A stretch of 64,000 nt of DNA from Paenibacillus senegalensis JC66 (GCF_000285515.1 NZ_HE610960.1:282563-346562), one strand, 5' to 3'. Positions 16,519-24,842 are shown, counted from the first letter of the stretch. Numbers and translations are program-made. The notes: a model not told the origin generated them from the sequence alone.

Positions 16519-17679
16519 CTATTCAAATTTGGGCGCAATTTCATCGTCCAATATTATGACTCTTCCGGTAATTACACCGTTTTCGTCCCTGTGAAATATA
16601 ACCACTCTATAGACATCGTCAGCGCCGCCGCTTGCGGAAAACCGCTTATCCGTAAAGCCGACTTGATCTTTTTCGAACAGGTTGTCTGAATTTATTTTTA
16701 TACTCCTTTCCCCATCCGTATAAATAATATTTCCGGAATCGTCAAAGGTCACTTCCTTGATAGAACCGGGTATGGTCTCACCGATTTCTTCTCCCTTTCG
16801 CAGCTTGGCCCGAAATTCCAATGACCATCTGCCCCATTCCTCGTGCTCGGAACTCGTATCCTGTGATGGATTCTGCAGTTCTTCCAAATATGCCTCTGCC
16901 TTGACAGGATCCGCTTTTGTAATGTCTAATGGAAGATCGAACAGCACCGAAGCGCCGGGATAGTCTTTTCTCGCCTGGATTTCTCCTGTAATCTCATCAT
17001 ACCTGAACGCCTCAACGCTATAAAATGTGGTATCACTGCTGATTGCTAAATATATACCCCTATCTGCAAATATTTCCACCTGATCGCACTCAATCAGTCT
17101 GTACATGACTCCATTTATAACAGTCTCATTATATCCGCCCCGCATCGAAGCAATGTTATACCTCACTGGATTCAGTCCTTTAACCAGCGGCGAAACGAAG
17201 AACGGTTCCTTGCCATAGTCAGGGTCAGCGGTAGCCGGCATCGCCTTGCCATCCTGCCTGGCGATCGATACTACGGCATAGGTCTTATCCGGGTAGATGT
17301 CTTCTGTAGAATGCTCAAACTCTCTCAGCCCTGTTCCCGAAACAACACCATGCAGCGTAAATAGATAGTCTCCAGACGCAATAGTTTGATTAATATGAAT
17401 AGCATCCTTGCTGGCAAACGCATCTGCTAACAGCTGCTCACCCAAATTTTCGGCAACCTGCTTGGCGCTGAATAACTCAGCCGCCGCATAAGTTGATACC
17501 GATAGTACTAGCAACATTACAGCAGCTAGTAGTACTGCGGATACTTTTCTGCTATGTTTATTTTTCATCTGGCCGCGCTCCCTTACTTGATGAATTATGA
17601 TTTGATTCAACCTTTCTTCAGGCTCTGCTGCAGATGTCAAAGATTGTTTAAGCAATCTCTCCAAATCCTCTTCTTTCAC
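16519..17679 (-). CDS. Putative anti-sigma factor (single-pass, extracytoplasmic C-terminal domain)
   Basis: 386 residues. A cytoplasmic N-terminal part (1-42, EEDLERLLKQSL) is followed by one membrane helix (about 43-66) and a large external domain. The start codon overlaps the stop of the ECF sigma gene by four bases (ATGA), the usual arrangement for a cognate anti-sigma factor. The topology fits the DUF4179-type proteins that accompany sigma factors in Bacillota. No zinc-binding ZAS motif is seen. The signal sensed is unknown. Confidence 0.7.
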   Translation of the reverse strand: MKEEDLERLLKQSLTSAAEPEERLNQIIIHQVRERGQMKNKHSRKVSAVLLAAVMLLVLSVSTYAAAELFSAKQVAENLGEQLLADAFASKDAIHINQTIASGDYLFTLHGVVSGTGLREFEHSTEDIYPDKTYAVVSIARQDGKAMPATADPDYGKEPFFVSPLVKGLNPVRYNIASMRGGYNETVINGVMYRLIECDQVEIFADRGIYLAISSDTTFYSVEAFRYDEITGEIQARKDYPGASVLFDLPLDITKADPVKAEAYLEELQNPSQDTSSEHEEWGRWSLEFRAKLRKGEEIGETIPGSIKEVTFDDSGNIIYTDGERSIKINSDNLFEKDQVGFTDKRFSASGGADDVYRVVIFHRDENGVITGRVIILDDEIAPKFE

Positions 17680-18200
17680 AGGGGATCAACCTCCAATACT
17701 TTTCTCATTGTCGCACGGGCTTTATGCAGCCTGCTCTTCACCGTTCCCTCTGGAATTTTCAAAGCCAAGGCGATTTCTTCAATACTCATGTCGGCCGTAT
17801 AATACATGTATAAAGGGAGCTTCAGCTTGTCATTCAGCCGATAAGCAGCTTCCTGAATTATAGTGCGAAGCTCAAGCGAGAGCACGGTATCCTCCGGCGT
17901 TGCTCCGGCTGCAAACAAATCAGGCATAGCTGCCGCTTCCTCAAGATTGGCTGTAGGAGCGATTCTAAATCTCCAAGCCAGCTTGCGACGGTGATTTTTA
18001 TGCAGCCGAATGGCGATAGATATTAGAAAAGCTTTAGGGTTGCCGTTCACATCCATCCTGGCTTTCAGCTCCACGGCCTTAAGAAAAGTATCCTGGTACA
18101 AATCGTCCGCATCTTCTTTATTCCTCGCAAGCTTATAGCAAAAGCCGTAAACCGACTTGCCATGAAGCTTTACCGTTTCGATTAATTCATCGATTTCCAA
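17676..18200 (-). CDS. ECF RNA polymerase sigma factor
   Basis: 174 residues. Region 2 (about 10-75) includes CYKLARNKEDADDLYQDTFL. Region 4 (about 110-165) includes YYTADMSIEEIALALKIPEG followed by TVKSRLHKAR. TTG start at 18200 with AAGGAG 7 bases upstream. It is translationally coupled to the membrane protein downstream, its likely anti-sigma factor. The regulon is unknown; the adjacent secreted NTR-like gene is a candidate member. Confidence 0.92.
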   Translation of the reverse strand: MEIDELIETVKLHGKSVYGFCYKLARNKEDADDLYQDTFLKAVELKARMDVNGNPKAFLISIAIRLHKNHRRKLAWRFRIAPTANLEEAAAMPDLFAAGATPEDTVLSLELRTIIQEAAYRLNDKLKLPLYMYYTADMSIEEIALALKIPEGTVKSRLHKARATMRKVLEVDPL

Positions 18201-18472
18201 TTAACTTCTCCTTCCTGAATGGCCATTCATCTATATATTGTCATAAGCCAAGGATTGGGTTCATTGATTTTTGCTAACCTCAAAAACAGGAACTCAAGAG
18301 CAGTAACTCAAAAGCAGGAACTCAAAGAGCAGGAAGCCGGGGTTTTCATTAATAAGCTTAATGAAAAATCTCTAACGAAGCCCTTTCGAAGAGGAAGTAA
18401 TTGCGGCAGCTTTCCATGCCAATTAGAAAGCGAGTTTTCAAATATCGAAAACTTCTACTTTCTGACTGAAGC

Positions 18473-18517
18473 AAAAAAAACAGCTGAAGCCTCTCGTATA
18501 AAAGAGACTTCAGCCGT
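18473..18517 (-). terminator. Strong intrinsic terminator after the dehydrogenase
   Basis: On the minus strand CGGCTGAAGTCTCT pairs with AGAGGCTTCAGCTG (two G-T pairs), followed by TTTTTTTT. It ends the transcript of the gene at 18580-19638. The gap 18201-18579 otherwise holds no gene. Confidence 0.9.
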
Positions 18518-18579
18518 TTAACGCAATTGGTTTGAACCCGGCCCGTCAAGAGGCCCGGACTAATTAATTGACAGCAAAA

Positions 18580-19638
18580 TTAGAATGTGATTTCTTTACC
18601 GGTTTCACTGGATTCATAAATTCCGCACAAAATTTTCATCATTTCCACGCCGTCCTCTACAGGGCTAAGCGTTTCCTTGCGTCCGTGGATCGCATCGATG
18701 AAATGATTAATTTCGTTCTGGAAGCCACTCTTGAAGTTGAAAGTGGTATCGTTAATTTGCGGGGTCATATTCAGAATCGTATTGTACTTCTCTCCAATAA
18801 TATGCAGCTCAGGCTCGATTTCCGCGCCGCCCTTGGTTCCATACAGACTGACCGCCAAATTATCCTTCTTCGCATGCAGGGTAAAGCTTACTTCTACGGC
18901 CATGGATGCACCATTTTCGAATCGAATCAGGGCATTAGCCATGTCTTCAACTGAGTTCTTGTTGGCATCGTAGTCAGCAGCCTTGTAAAAATCAAGGTTC
19001 TGAATATTGTTACGATTGCCGAGCTTGTTGTAGGCATTACCGGTAATCGATTTAACCTTCGGTTTACCCATCAGATACCAGGCCAAGTCAATGACATGGA
19101 CACCGATATCGATCAGCGGGCCGCCACCGGAGCGTTCCTTGTCGGAGAACCAGCCGCCCGGATTGCCCAATCTGCGGATACAGGCCGCTTTGGAATAATA
19201 GATTTCACCCAGATCGCCTTGATCGATAAACTCTTTCAATACTTTCGCATTGTTGCCGTAACGTCTGACAAAACCAACCTGCAGTACCTTGCCGCTGCGT
19301 TTTACCGCTTCTTGGACCTCTAGCGCTTCTTCCACAGTCATACAAAGCGGCTTTTCACAAAGCACGTGCTTACCCGCATCCAAAGCAGCGATGCTGATCG
19401 GAGCATGTCCATTGTTCCATGTGCACACGCTGACTGCATCAATTTCCGGTAGAGCGAGAAGCTCGTTATAATCTGTGAATACGTGGGTTGCCCCGTACTG
19501 TTCTGCTTTTTCCCTAGCTCTTTCTTCGTTGAGATCACATACCGCATAGATTTCAACTTCCGGATTGTTGTGATAGGACTCGAAGTGAACGCCGGAAATG
19601 GAGCCCGCTCCAATGACACCTACTTTGGTTTTGGCCAA
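18580..19638 (-). CDS. Gfo/Idh/MocA-family NAD(P)-dependent oxidoreductase
   Basis: 352 residues. Rossmann motif GAGSISG near the N-terminus, CEKP (the conserved EKP lysine motif at about 94-97) and the C-terminal domain with GGGPLIDIGVHVIDLAWYL are family-typical. Such enzymes oxidise or reduce sugars and cyclitols; the substrate is not determinable here. TTG start at 19638 behind GGAGAGGA. It stands alone between a terminator and the histidinol phosphatase gene. Confidence 0.88.
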   Translation of the reverse strand: MAKTKVGVIGAGSISGVHFESYHNNPEVEIYAVCDLNEERAREKAEQYGATHVFTDYNELLALPEIDAVSVCTWNNGHAPISIAALDAGKHVLCEKPLCMTVEEALEVQEAVKRSGKVLQVGFVRRYGNNAKVLKEFIDQGDLGEIYYSKAACIRRLGNPGGWFSDKERSGGGPLIDIGVHVIDLAWYLMGKPKVKSITGNAYNKLGNRNNIQNLDFYKAADYDANKNSVEDMANALIRFENGASMAVEVSFTLHAKKDNLAVSLYGTKGGAEIEPELHIIGEKYNTILNMTPQINDTTFNFKSGFQNEINHFIDAIHGRKETLSPVEDGVEMMKILCGIYESSETGKEITF

Positions 19639-19797
19639 CTTGATCCTCTCCCCTGAATGTTTTCGCTTTCAGTAATAATTTATAGGAAATCTCCACTAGA
19701 TTCAACACATATGATAGATTGTTTCATAATTTTGATCATTTTGCATAAACATTTTGCAATATTCGTTAAAGCTTCGCTGGAAAATACGCAAAACGCA

Positions 19798-20631
19798 TTA
19801 TAAATTTGTGGAATTCAACTCCTTTTCATAAAAGGACCATCCCTCTCCCACATGCTCCGGGCGGTGGGCATCAGATCCAAACACAACAAGGATATCCTTG
19901 GAAATACACTCCTGGATGAACCAGCTCTCTACATAAGGCTTGCCGCATGCAGGTACTCTCAAGCCTGCCGTATTGACGTCCACCCCAACCTTGGCTTTTT
20001 GCAAAAGAGGCAGCAAAGAGCGCTGTCTTTTTTCTAACTGCTGACGATCGAGTTCAGGCAGGACTTGCCGGAACTTCTCAATCAGGTTAATGTGGCCGAC
20101 CCGCTTCCGTCCCGGCAAGGACGAAGCCCATTCAATCGCTGCTTCCAGATGATTGTAATACTCATCCACCACTGCTTCCATGGATCCATAGTGGGCGAGC
20201 AGCCCCTCCTTAAAGTCATCCGGGGTATAATCAATCGACCGCATTCCGCCTTTACCCGGCAAATAATGCAAAGATACGACCAGTTCCTCCAGCCTGCCGC
20301 CAAACTGATCGAGCAGCTTCAAGCCTTCATCTGTGCGGCCATGCAAATAGTCCAGCTCCATCCCAACCAGCACTTCCAGCTTATCCTCGTATAGCTGTTT
20401 ATGTTTTTCCACATAAGCGATGTAATCAGGAATGTCCTCCCAGCTCATCGCGAGCTCCTGCATTAATACTTCGTCATTAATCCAGCCTGCAGGTACCGGG
20501 GAATGCTCCGTGACCGAATAGCGGGAAAAGCCCAGCTCCACCGCTCTGTCCAAATATAAGGATAATTCGGCGCTGGTACCGTGAGGGCAAAAAGCGGTAT
20601 GGGTATGCCCATCCCATTTCAGCAGCTGCAA
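19798..20631 (-). CDS. hisJ: Histidinol-phosphatase, PHP family
   Basis: 277 residues. Metal ligands of the PHP fold are visible: DGHTHT at 8-13, TEHSP, the GMELDY stretch, VVSLHYL, VGHINLIEKF and the C-terminal GSDAHRP. Removes phosphate from histidinol phosphate in histidine synthesis. TTG start at 20631 with AAGGAG 10 bases upstream. It follows the small cysteine-cluster gene by 18 bases, so the two are likely one transcript; no other his genes are here. Confidence 0.88.
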   Translation of the reverse strand: MQLLKWDGHTHTAFCPHGTSAELSLYLDRAVELGFSRYSVTEHSPVPAGWINDEVLMQELAMSWEDIPDYIAYVEKHKQLYEDKLEVLVGMELDYLHGRTDEGLKLLDQFGGRLEELVVSLHYLPGKGGMRSIDYTPDDFKEGLLAHYGSMEAVVDEYYNHLEAAIEWASSLPGRKRVGHINLIEKFRQVLPELDRQQLEKRQRSLLPLLQKAKVGVDVNTAGLRVPACGKPYVESWFIQECISKDILVVFGSDAHRPEHVGEGWSFYEKELNSTNL

Positions 20632-20649
20632 CTCCTACACTCTCCTTCT

Positions 20650-20934
20650 TCAACCGTCGTAAATACTTAATCTATCCGACTGCGGCTTGGTCGCTTCTTC
20701 CCAATCGCTCAGAATTGAGAAAGCTTCCTCGTCCGTATCCCCACACATGTCACGATCCGGCTGCAGGTTGCTGCAAACCGCGGGTCTCTCCGCCTTGCCA
20801 AACAAAGAGCATCTCCGCTCAGCCGTTAAGTGCGGACAAGGTACGCCAGCAGGCTTGCCCTGCGGCATTCCCGGCAGCGGGGATGAAATCGATATCACTA
20901 TACAGCATGCTGCGCAGCCTGGTCTGCATTCCAT
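20650..20934 (-). CDS. YkgJ-family cysteine cluster protein
   Basis: 94 residues. The N-terminal CRPGCAACC, then PCPHL, RRCSLFG and PAVCSNLQP are the eight-cysteine pattern of the YkgJ/UPF0153 zinc- or iron-binding family. The function is unknown. GGAGG lies 8 bases before the ATG. It leads the two-gene unit with hisJ. Confidence 0.85.
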   Translation of the reverse strand: MECRPGCAACCIVISISSPLPGMPQGKPAGVPCPHLTAERRCSLFGKAERPAVCSNLQPDRDMCGDTDEEAFSILSDWEEATKPQSDRLSIYDG

Positions 20935-21121
20935 AGAGACAACCTCCAGTCAACCGATTGTACATAGTGCTTATAGCCATTATAACGAATAACCGCACTC
21001 CTAGCTCGCAAAATAATCCCACATAAAGCTTTGCACTCCTTCGAAGCGGCGTCGGATACTATGCTTGGGAGCCTGAAGAAAGTTGGCAGGCCTTCCTATA
21101 TGGACTGCCTGCAGGATACGC

Positions 21122-21160
21122 AAAAAAAAGAGAGCCAGAGGGGGGCTCGGCTCTCTTTTT
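21122..21160 (-). terminator. Bidirectional-looking intrinsic terminator
   Basis: AAAAGAGAGCC (21126-21136) pairs with GGCTCTCTTTT (21149-21159) around a 12-base G/C-rich loop. T runs flank both sides in their own direction (eight on minus, five on plus). It ends the candidate small RNA on the minus strand. Confidence 0.9.
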
Positions 21161-21326
21161 GATACTAGGAGGGGAAACTCCTATGGCAGAAAAAACTGCT
21201 GTGAGATATATAGATAAACGTTGAGCAGAAATGCCAATGCAGAATGGGGTACCTGCAGCAAAACCGCCCAAACGTCATCCGCAAGTTACAAACATCTTCC
21301 AAACGATAATGATAATCGTTATCAAT
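21122..21326 (-). ncRNA. Candidate Fur-regulated C-rich small RNA
   Basis: A minus-strand promoter (TTGACA 21356-21361, 17-base spacer, TAGATT 21333-21338) with a Fur box just downstream would start a transcript near 21326. It would end about 205 nt later at a strong terminator (21122-21160). No convincing gene lies within. The transcript has three C-rich stretches: ACCCC near 21246-21249, UUUCCCCUCC at 21168-21177 and CCCCCC (21140-21145) in the terminator loop. Fur-controlled small RNAs with C-rich, Shine-Dalgarno-complementary regions are known (FsrA in Bacillus, IsrR in Staphylococcus) and spare iron. Its assignment to that class is inference. Confidence 0.6.
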
Positions 21327-21361
21327 ACAAATAATCTAACAGATCATTTTATTGTTGTCAA
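21305..21361 (-). promoter_or_regulatory. Promoter with Fur box for the candidate small RNA
   Basis: GATAATGATAATCGTTATC (21305-21323) differs from the classical 19-bp Fur box at one position. The 7-1-7 form TGATAAT-C-GTTATCA is at 21310-21324. It overlaps the expected transcription start of the minus-strand promoter TTGACA-17-TAGATT, so Fe-Fur binding would block initiation. Confidence 0.75.
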
Positions 21362-21483
21362 GCTTTGTCCGGTGGTTTGTGTTGTTCGGTGCCTTCTTCT
21401 GTTTACACCTATCTACTTCTGTTTACACATATTCGGTTATGGGTAACAAAGCTTATCCCCTACCAGAAAGGAGTATTCTCGTT

Positions 21484-21831
21484 ATGGGTAAGCGAAGTTA
21501 TTGGGTAAGTGTCTCCAATTATGAGATTATAACCGCGCCACAGGACAGCTCCGAGCTGGAAATCGAGGCGACTAAAGAAGAAGTTACCCGTCTTCAGCAA
21601 ATGTTTGACCAAATAGATCATGAAGATAAGCAGGTAACCGTAACCCGCTCCAAGACACCTTATGAACGATTTGACACGCTGCCGCATGATGAGGATCAGG
21701 ACAAGCGGAATGAACCGCTGGATCAAAGCCTGGTCGACATTTACCGAATGATCTATGATCTCGGCACAGAGCGAACACGAAAGCACATCGAAGATATGGA
21801 GCTGCTGGAGAAGGTCGATCCCCGAGACTAA
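21484..21831 (+). CDS. Hypothetical protein
   Basis: 115 residues from ATG 21484 (MGKRSYWVSVSNYEIITAP), with AAAGGAG about 10 bases upstream. The frame is open further upstream, but that part is a hydrophobic chance sequence lacking a ribosome binding site. Soluble, highly charged, with a basic SKTPYERFD patch and a DDEDQDKR-like acidic middle. Conserved-looking but not recognised by me. Confidence 0.65.
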   Translation: MGKRSYWVSVSNYEIITAPQDSSELEIEATKEEVTRLQQMFDQIDHEDKQVTVTRSKTPYERFDTLPHDEDQDKRNEPLDQSLVDIYRMIYDLGTERTRKHIEDMELLEKVDPRD

Positions 21832-21974
21832 ACTCCTCCTTTCTTCTTCGGCCGCTTTTTCCAAAATATAGGCTCCTGTCTACAGCAGCCCTCTCGTTTC
21901 CGCATAGACTATAATGGAATAGGAATATCTGTCTATACTTCTGTCTATACCTATCTCACGCAAAGGGGGCAATC

Positions 21975-22244
21975 GTGGAAATGCCGGACAATCGCTCTAC
22001 GCCGCCAAAATCAAAGTGGCCCACCCGCAAAGAAATGCTGGAGGCCCGCAAAGGCCTTGTTTATTTTAGAGGTGATCTTGTTAAAAAAAGAAATCAGCTC
22101 CGCGGGCAAACGCGCAGCTTAAAAAAACAGGCTAAAGCGCAAGCAGCGCCGGTATGGGCGGACCAGGTCTATGATCTGTACAGCCAGCCCGATTACAGCT
22201 TCTGGAAGATGCTTCGTATTCTGCGCAAGCATAAAATTCTCTAG
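21975..22244 (+). CDS. Small basic hypothetical protein
   Basis: 89 residues, GTG start at 21975 behind AAAGGGGG. Strongly basic (KKRNQLRGQTRSLKKQAKAQ), with a tryptophan-containing C-terminus (DYSFWKMLRILRKHKIL). Possibly a nucleic-acid or spore-associated protein given the adjacent gerP operon, but no family is recognised. Convergent with gerPE, 28 bases apart. Confidence 0.6.
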   Translation: MEMPDNRSTPPKSKWPTRKEMLEARKGLVYFRGDLVKKRNQLRGQTRSLKKQAKAQAAPVWADQVYDLYSQPDYSFWKMLRILRKHKIL

Positions 22245-22272
22245 CTGTCCCCAGAGGACCGGTTTGTTTTCG

Positions 22273-22719
22273 TCAGACTGGTGCTACCGGGGGAACCGGA
22301 GGTACGGCGACCGCCGGCACTACAGGAGATATAACAGGCTCCGCAGCCTCTGCACCCGTGCCTCTGAGCTGGCGGATATGCTTGACTCGGCTTATCGCAT
22401 GAATATGATGATTGGAGCCTAACTGCAAAATGGATGAAGCCGAAACGCCGAGAATGTTCATAACGCCCACTTGCACCGTGTCGTTCTCATGATGAATGGA
22501 CAACTCCAGCTGTTCCGTAACGTCTGGCATCGGTACATAGCTTCTGAAAATGGGAAAGGCGGATAAGTTCCCCTCATTGCCTAAAAAATTAGCCCCTTCT
22601 CTTTGTACAGCAAATACATTAGCTGCCGGGAAGAGGGAACCAGCATCCCCGGCGATCATAATCGAGCTTAATTCCACCGAGTTTACTTTTATCCATCCGA
22701 CCACCGTCGTTCTTCTCAC
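22273..22719 (-). CDS. gerPE: Spore germination protein GerPE
   Basis: About 148 residues from GTG 22719 (GGAG 6 bases upstream). Contains VGWIKVNSVELSSIMIAGD and the segment VGVMNILGVSASSILQLGS shared with other GerP proteins. The C-terminus is Pro/Ala/Val-rich. GerP proteins help germinants cross the spore coat to the inner-membrane receptors. Last gene of the operon gerPA-PB-PC-PD-PE. No gerPF follows here, unlike in B. subtilis. Confidence 0.85.
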   Translation of the reverse strand: MRRTTVVGWIKVNSVELSSIMIAGDAGSLFPAANVFAVQREGANFLGNEGNLSAFPIFRSYVPMPDVTEQLELSIHHENDTVQVGVMNILGVSASSILQLGSNHHIHAISRVKHIRQLRGTGAEAAEPVISPVVPAVAVPPVPPVAPV

Positions 22720-22723
22720 CGTC

Positions 22724-22900
22724 TTACTCCGGAGAGAAGGGTACAAACGGACCCACGATTACTGATTCCGGAGGGGTATCGAATACCGACCCGAGCTGAA
22801 TTGTTTCGGTATCGCCCACGAGAAGCACGGAGGAGCTTGCCACCCCGATCACGCGGATTTCACCTACTTTAATTTCCTTGTTGACCACTTCCATCTTCAT
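22724..22900 (-). CDS. gerPD: Spore germination protein GerPD
   Basis: About 58 residues, matching the small GerPD. Core KEIKVGEIRVIGVASSSVLL followed by VGDTETIQL. The start is uncertain among several ATG codons at 22894-22900 and a GTG at 22909; all overlap the 3' end of gerPC by 24 to 40 bases, suggesting translational coupling. Coat-associated spore protein of unknown biochemical activity. Confidence 0.85.
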   Translation of the reverse strand: MKMEVVNKEIKVGEIRVIGVASSSVLLVGDTETIQLGSVFDTPPESVIVGPFVPFSPE

Positions 22901-23519
22901 CTTCCTCACTGTCCTTTCCGTAATGTCTTTCAAAAAACTGGCCGATCGCCAGGCGGATATCCCGCTTCACCTTTTTGACAATGTCCGTCTTCGTCTGCTC
23001 ATCCTGGGAAGCACCCTGCCGCAATTGCTTCAGATAAACAGTAATACGGTGATCCACCTGACGCTGTATATCCCGTACTATCTCTGCTTTCACCTGATCA
23101 TCCAGCTTTTCATTATAGTTTGTTTCCAGCTTGGATAGATCTTTTTCCAGCTCATTGCTTATATAACGGCGCACCTGGTTCTGAATTTGGGGATATAAAA
23201 AATCAGGCGCTCCGTCTTGAGCTTCCTCCGGATCCGGCGCTTCGTTCGAGGGGGAGGATGGAACAACCATGTCCTCAATAGCATTCATGCCATTTGGCGT
23301 TAACCCGATGTTCAAAGTTCCTTCCAGTGTTTCCACTTTCAATTGGTCAAAATTGTATTCAATTTTCTCGATATGCGTCCCATGGGAGTCCTTGAGAGCA
23401 GATAGCTCGGCCTGCTGCCTGAGCAGAAGCTCCTCCAGCTTTTGAATTTGCCCGTTTTGCCAAAGCAGCATCCCGTGGATTTCCTGGAGCCACTGCAAAA
23501 ATCTGGGGTCCATATACAC
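22869..23519 (-). CDS. gerPC: Spore germination protein GerPC
   Basis: About 216 residues from GTG 23519, which has GGAGG 9 bases upstream; GTG at 23537 is an alternative. N-terminal part MDPRFLQWLQEIHGMLLWQN followed by a coiled coil (KLEELLLRQQAELSAL) and KVETLEGTLNIGLTPNG match GerPC. The C-terminal half is acidic and helical. It is the largest GerP component. Same transcript as gerPB and gerPD, after an 80 to 100-base gap from gerPB. Confidence 0.88.
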   Translation of the reverse strand: MYMDPRFLQWLQEIHGMLLWQNGQIQKLEELLLRQQAELSALKDSHGTHIEKIEYNFDQLKVETLEGTLNIGLTPNGMNAIEDMVVPSSPSNEAPDPEEAQDGAPDFLYPQIQNQVRRYISNELEKDLSKLETNYNEKLDDQVKAEIVRDIQRQVDHRITVYLKQLRQGASQDEQTKTDIVKKVKRDIRLAIGQFFERHYGKDSEEDEDGSGQQGN

Positions 23520-23620
23520 GTCCGTCCACCTCCTCACTCTCCTACCAGTCTATGCCGGTTGAAGAATGAGCAATGACAGTTACTTTGCTGCTCACCGAAA
23601 CAATTAAGCTCAGGCAAAGC

Positions 23621-23821
23621 TTAAGTGGAAGGAGGAAAGGGAACCAGAGATAGCGGAGACTGCCCGGGCAAAGGGGCCGGACCGGTAAAACCTCCTGTGT
23701 TGTACAGATTAGATAATGGTTTGATAATTCCCGCCGTACCAATCTGCAGAACCGATGAATTGGAGACGGCTTCGACTTTTAAGGTATGAATATTGATCGT
23801 TTGATGAACGGTTAGATTCAT
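23621..23821 (-). CDS. gerPB: Spore germination protein GerPB
   Basis: 66 residues. VHQTINIHTLKVEAVSNSSV followed by LQIGTAGIIKPLSNLYNTGG is the GerPB pattern. The C-terminus is Pro-rich. Its ATG overlaps the gerPA stop as ATGA (23818-23821), so translation is coupled. Confidence 0.88.
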   Translation of the reverse strand: MNLTVHQTINIHTLKVEAVSNSSVLQIGTAGIIKPLSNLYNTGGFTGPAPLPGQSPLSLVPFPPST

Positions 23822-24045
23822 ACGCCTCCCGCCCTTACCGTATTGCTGTCCAACAGGTCCGGATCATACGTATTCGTAGCGCTGATTCCGTTATTGACGA
23901 CGGGCAAATCCCCGGTGATAAAGGAACCGGCACCGGCAAACGTTTTGGTCGTGCTTTCTGGAGAGAGAAAGACGGCGTCCCCGAATTGTACAATGCCTGA
24001 GGAGCCGACACTTAATATTTTTACATTGCCGACAATACAAGGCAT
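23818..24045 (-). CDS. gerPA: Spore germination protein GerPA (GerPA/GerPF type)
   Basis: 75 residues. MPCIVGNVKILSVGSSGIVQ, FGDAVFLSP, KTFAGAGSF and ISATNTYDPD are the shared GerPA/GerPF signature. First position in the operon favours GerPA. AAGGAGG precedes the ATG. A sigma-K-like promoter lies about 55 to 80 bases upstream. Confidence 0.88.
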   Translation of the reverse strand: MPCIVGNVKILSVGSSGIVQFGDAVFLSPESTTKTFAGAGSFITGDLPVVNNGISATNTYDPDLLDSNTVRAGGV

Positions 24046-24097
24046 AGACAGACCTCCTTACTGCCTGGTAGATCCGGTTTTAATAGTTCTCTATCCG

Positions 24098-24125
24098 TAT
24101 TGTATGTATTGCAGTGCCCAGACGT
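24098..24125 (-). promoter_or_regulatory. Sigma-K-like promoter of gerP
   Basis: On the minus strand AC (24124-24125), 17 bases, then CATACAATA (24098-24106), which fits the sigma-K -10 consensus CATANNNTA. In Bacillus gerP is transcribed by mother-cell sigma-K late in sporulation. Confidence 0.6.
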
Positions 24126-24307
24126 TCATATGCTGTCGCGAAGTCACCTCGTTTTTGCAGAGCAGTCCAGGCTGCGCCAAAGCAAATTAACCGGACAAAA
24201 AATGAGTTCCCGCTTTTAGCAGCAATCTTTCATGTCAAGTAACCAGCTGGGCTAAGCTTCATACACTGTCGTAAGAATGATATTGATAAGTGAAAGGCGT
24301 GAGCCCC

Positions 24308-24766
24308 ATGGCTGGTAAAAACCCGTTCTCGTTTGATTGGAGTTCCATGGAAAAATGGTTTGGCGATTCCTCGCCCTTCCTTAAGGAGATGATCAAATCC
24401 AGAGCTAACCAGCAGCAAAACGAATCCTGGGTGGAAAGTTATGTTCGCGAGATGCTAAGCGGCAGCTCGGTTAAGCCGCCAAAGCAAACTTCAATTGAGC
24501 ATGAAATTACGGAAACTCATAACGACATTATTGTAAAAATACGAGTCCCCGGCAAAACGTCCCCACGGGCCATCAAAGTTCAAGTTAGCGGGTATGCCCT
24601 TAAAGTGTCGGGCCTGGCAAACAGCAATCCGCTGTTGATCAATCTGCCTAAAAGCGTCCTCGGCGAATCTTCACGCGCGTACTTTCAGAAGGGCATTCTT
24701 AAAGTAAAAATGCCTAAAAACTTCGATGGCGATTTTTTCAATGATATCAAGGTTAAAATCCGCTGA
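24308..24766 (+). CDS. Hsp20/alpha-crystallin-like protein, spore-associated type
   Basis: 152 residues from ATG 24308; a GTG at 24290 would add six. The C-terminal half (about 65-152) is a divergent alpha-crystallin domain: IEHEITETHNDIIVKIRVPG, ALKVSG and GILKVKMPK. The N-terminal half is a family-specific FDWSSMEKWFG region. It is transcribed away from gerPA. B. subtilis GerT, a coat protein affecting germination, is a similar Hsp20 relative, so a spore-coat role is plausible. Confidence 0.75.
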   Translation: MAGKNPFSFDWSSMEKWFGDSSPFLKEMIKSRANQQQNESWVESYVREMLSGSSVKPPKQTSIEHEITETHNDIIVKIRVPGKTSPRAIKVQVSGYALKVSGLANSNPLLINLPKSVLGESSRAYFQKGILKVKMPKNFDGDFFNDIKVKIR

Positions 24767-24819
24767 GATCCGTCATCCGCGAATGAAAATAACCGCAGAG
24801 GGACATTCTACTAAAAAAC

Positions 24820-24842
24820 AAAAAAAGCGGCATCTGACCGCT
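24820..24842 (-). terminator. Intrinsic terminator (minus strand)
   Basis: On the minus strand AGCGG-TCAGATG-CCGCT followed by TTTTTTTG. It could end transcription from the DUF2905 gene after crossing the small plus-strand gene at 24862. Confidence 0.65.

Noticed and set aside
21183-21224. 13-codon plus-strand ORF (MAEKTAVRYIDKR) with an apparent AGGAGGGG ribosome binding site
   Set aside because: The apparent site is the complement of the C-rich stretch of the candidate minus-strand small RNA, and the frame stops at once. A chance ORF is more likely.
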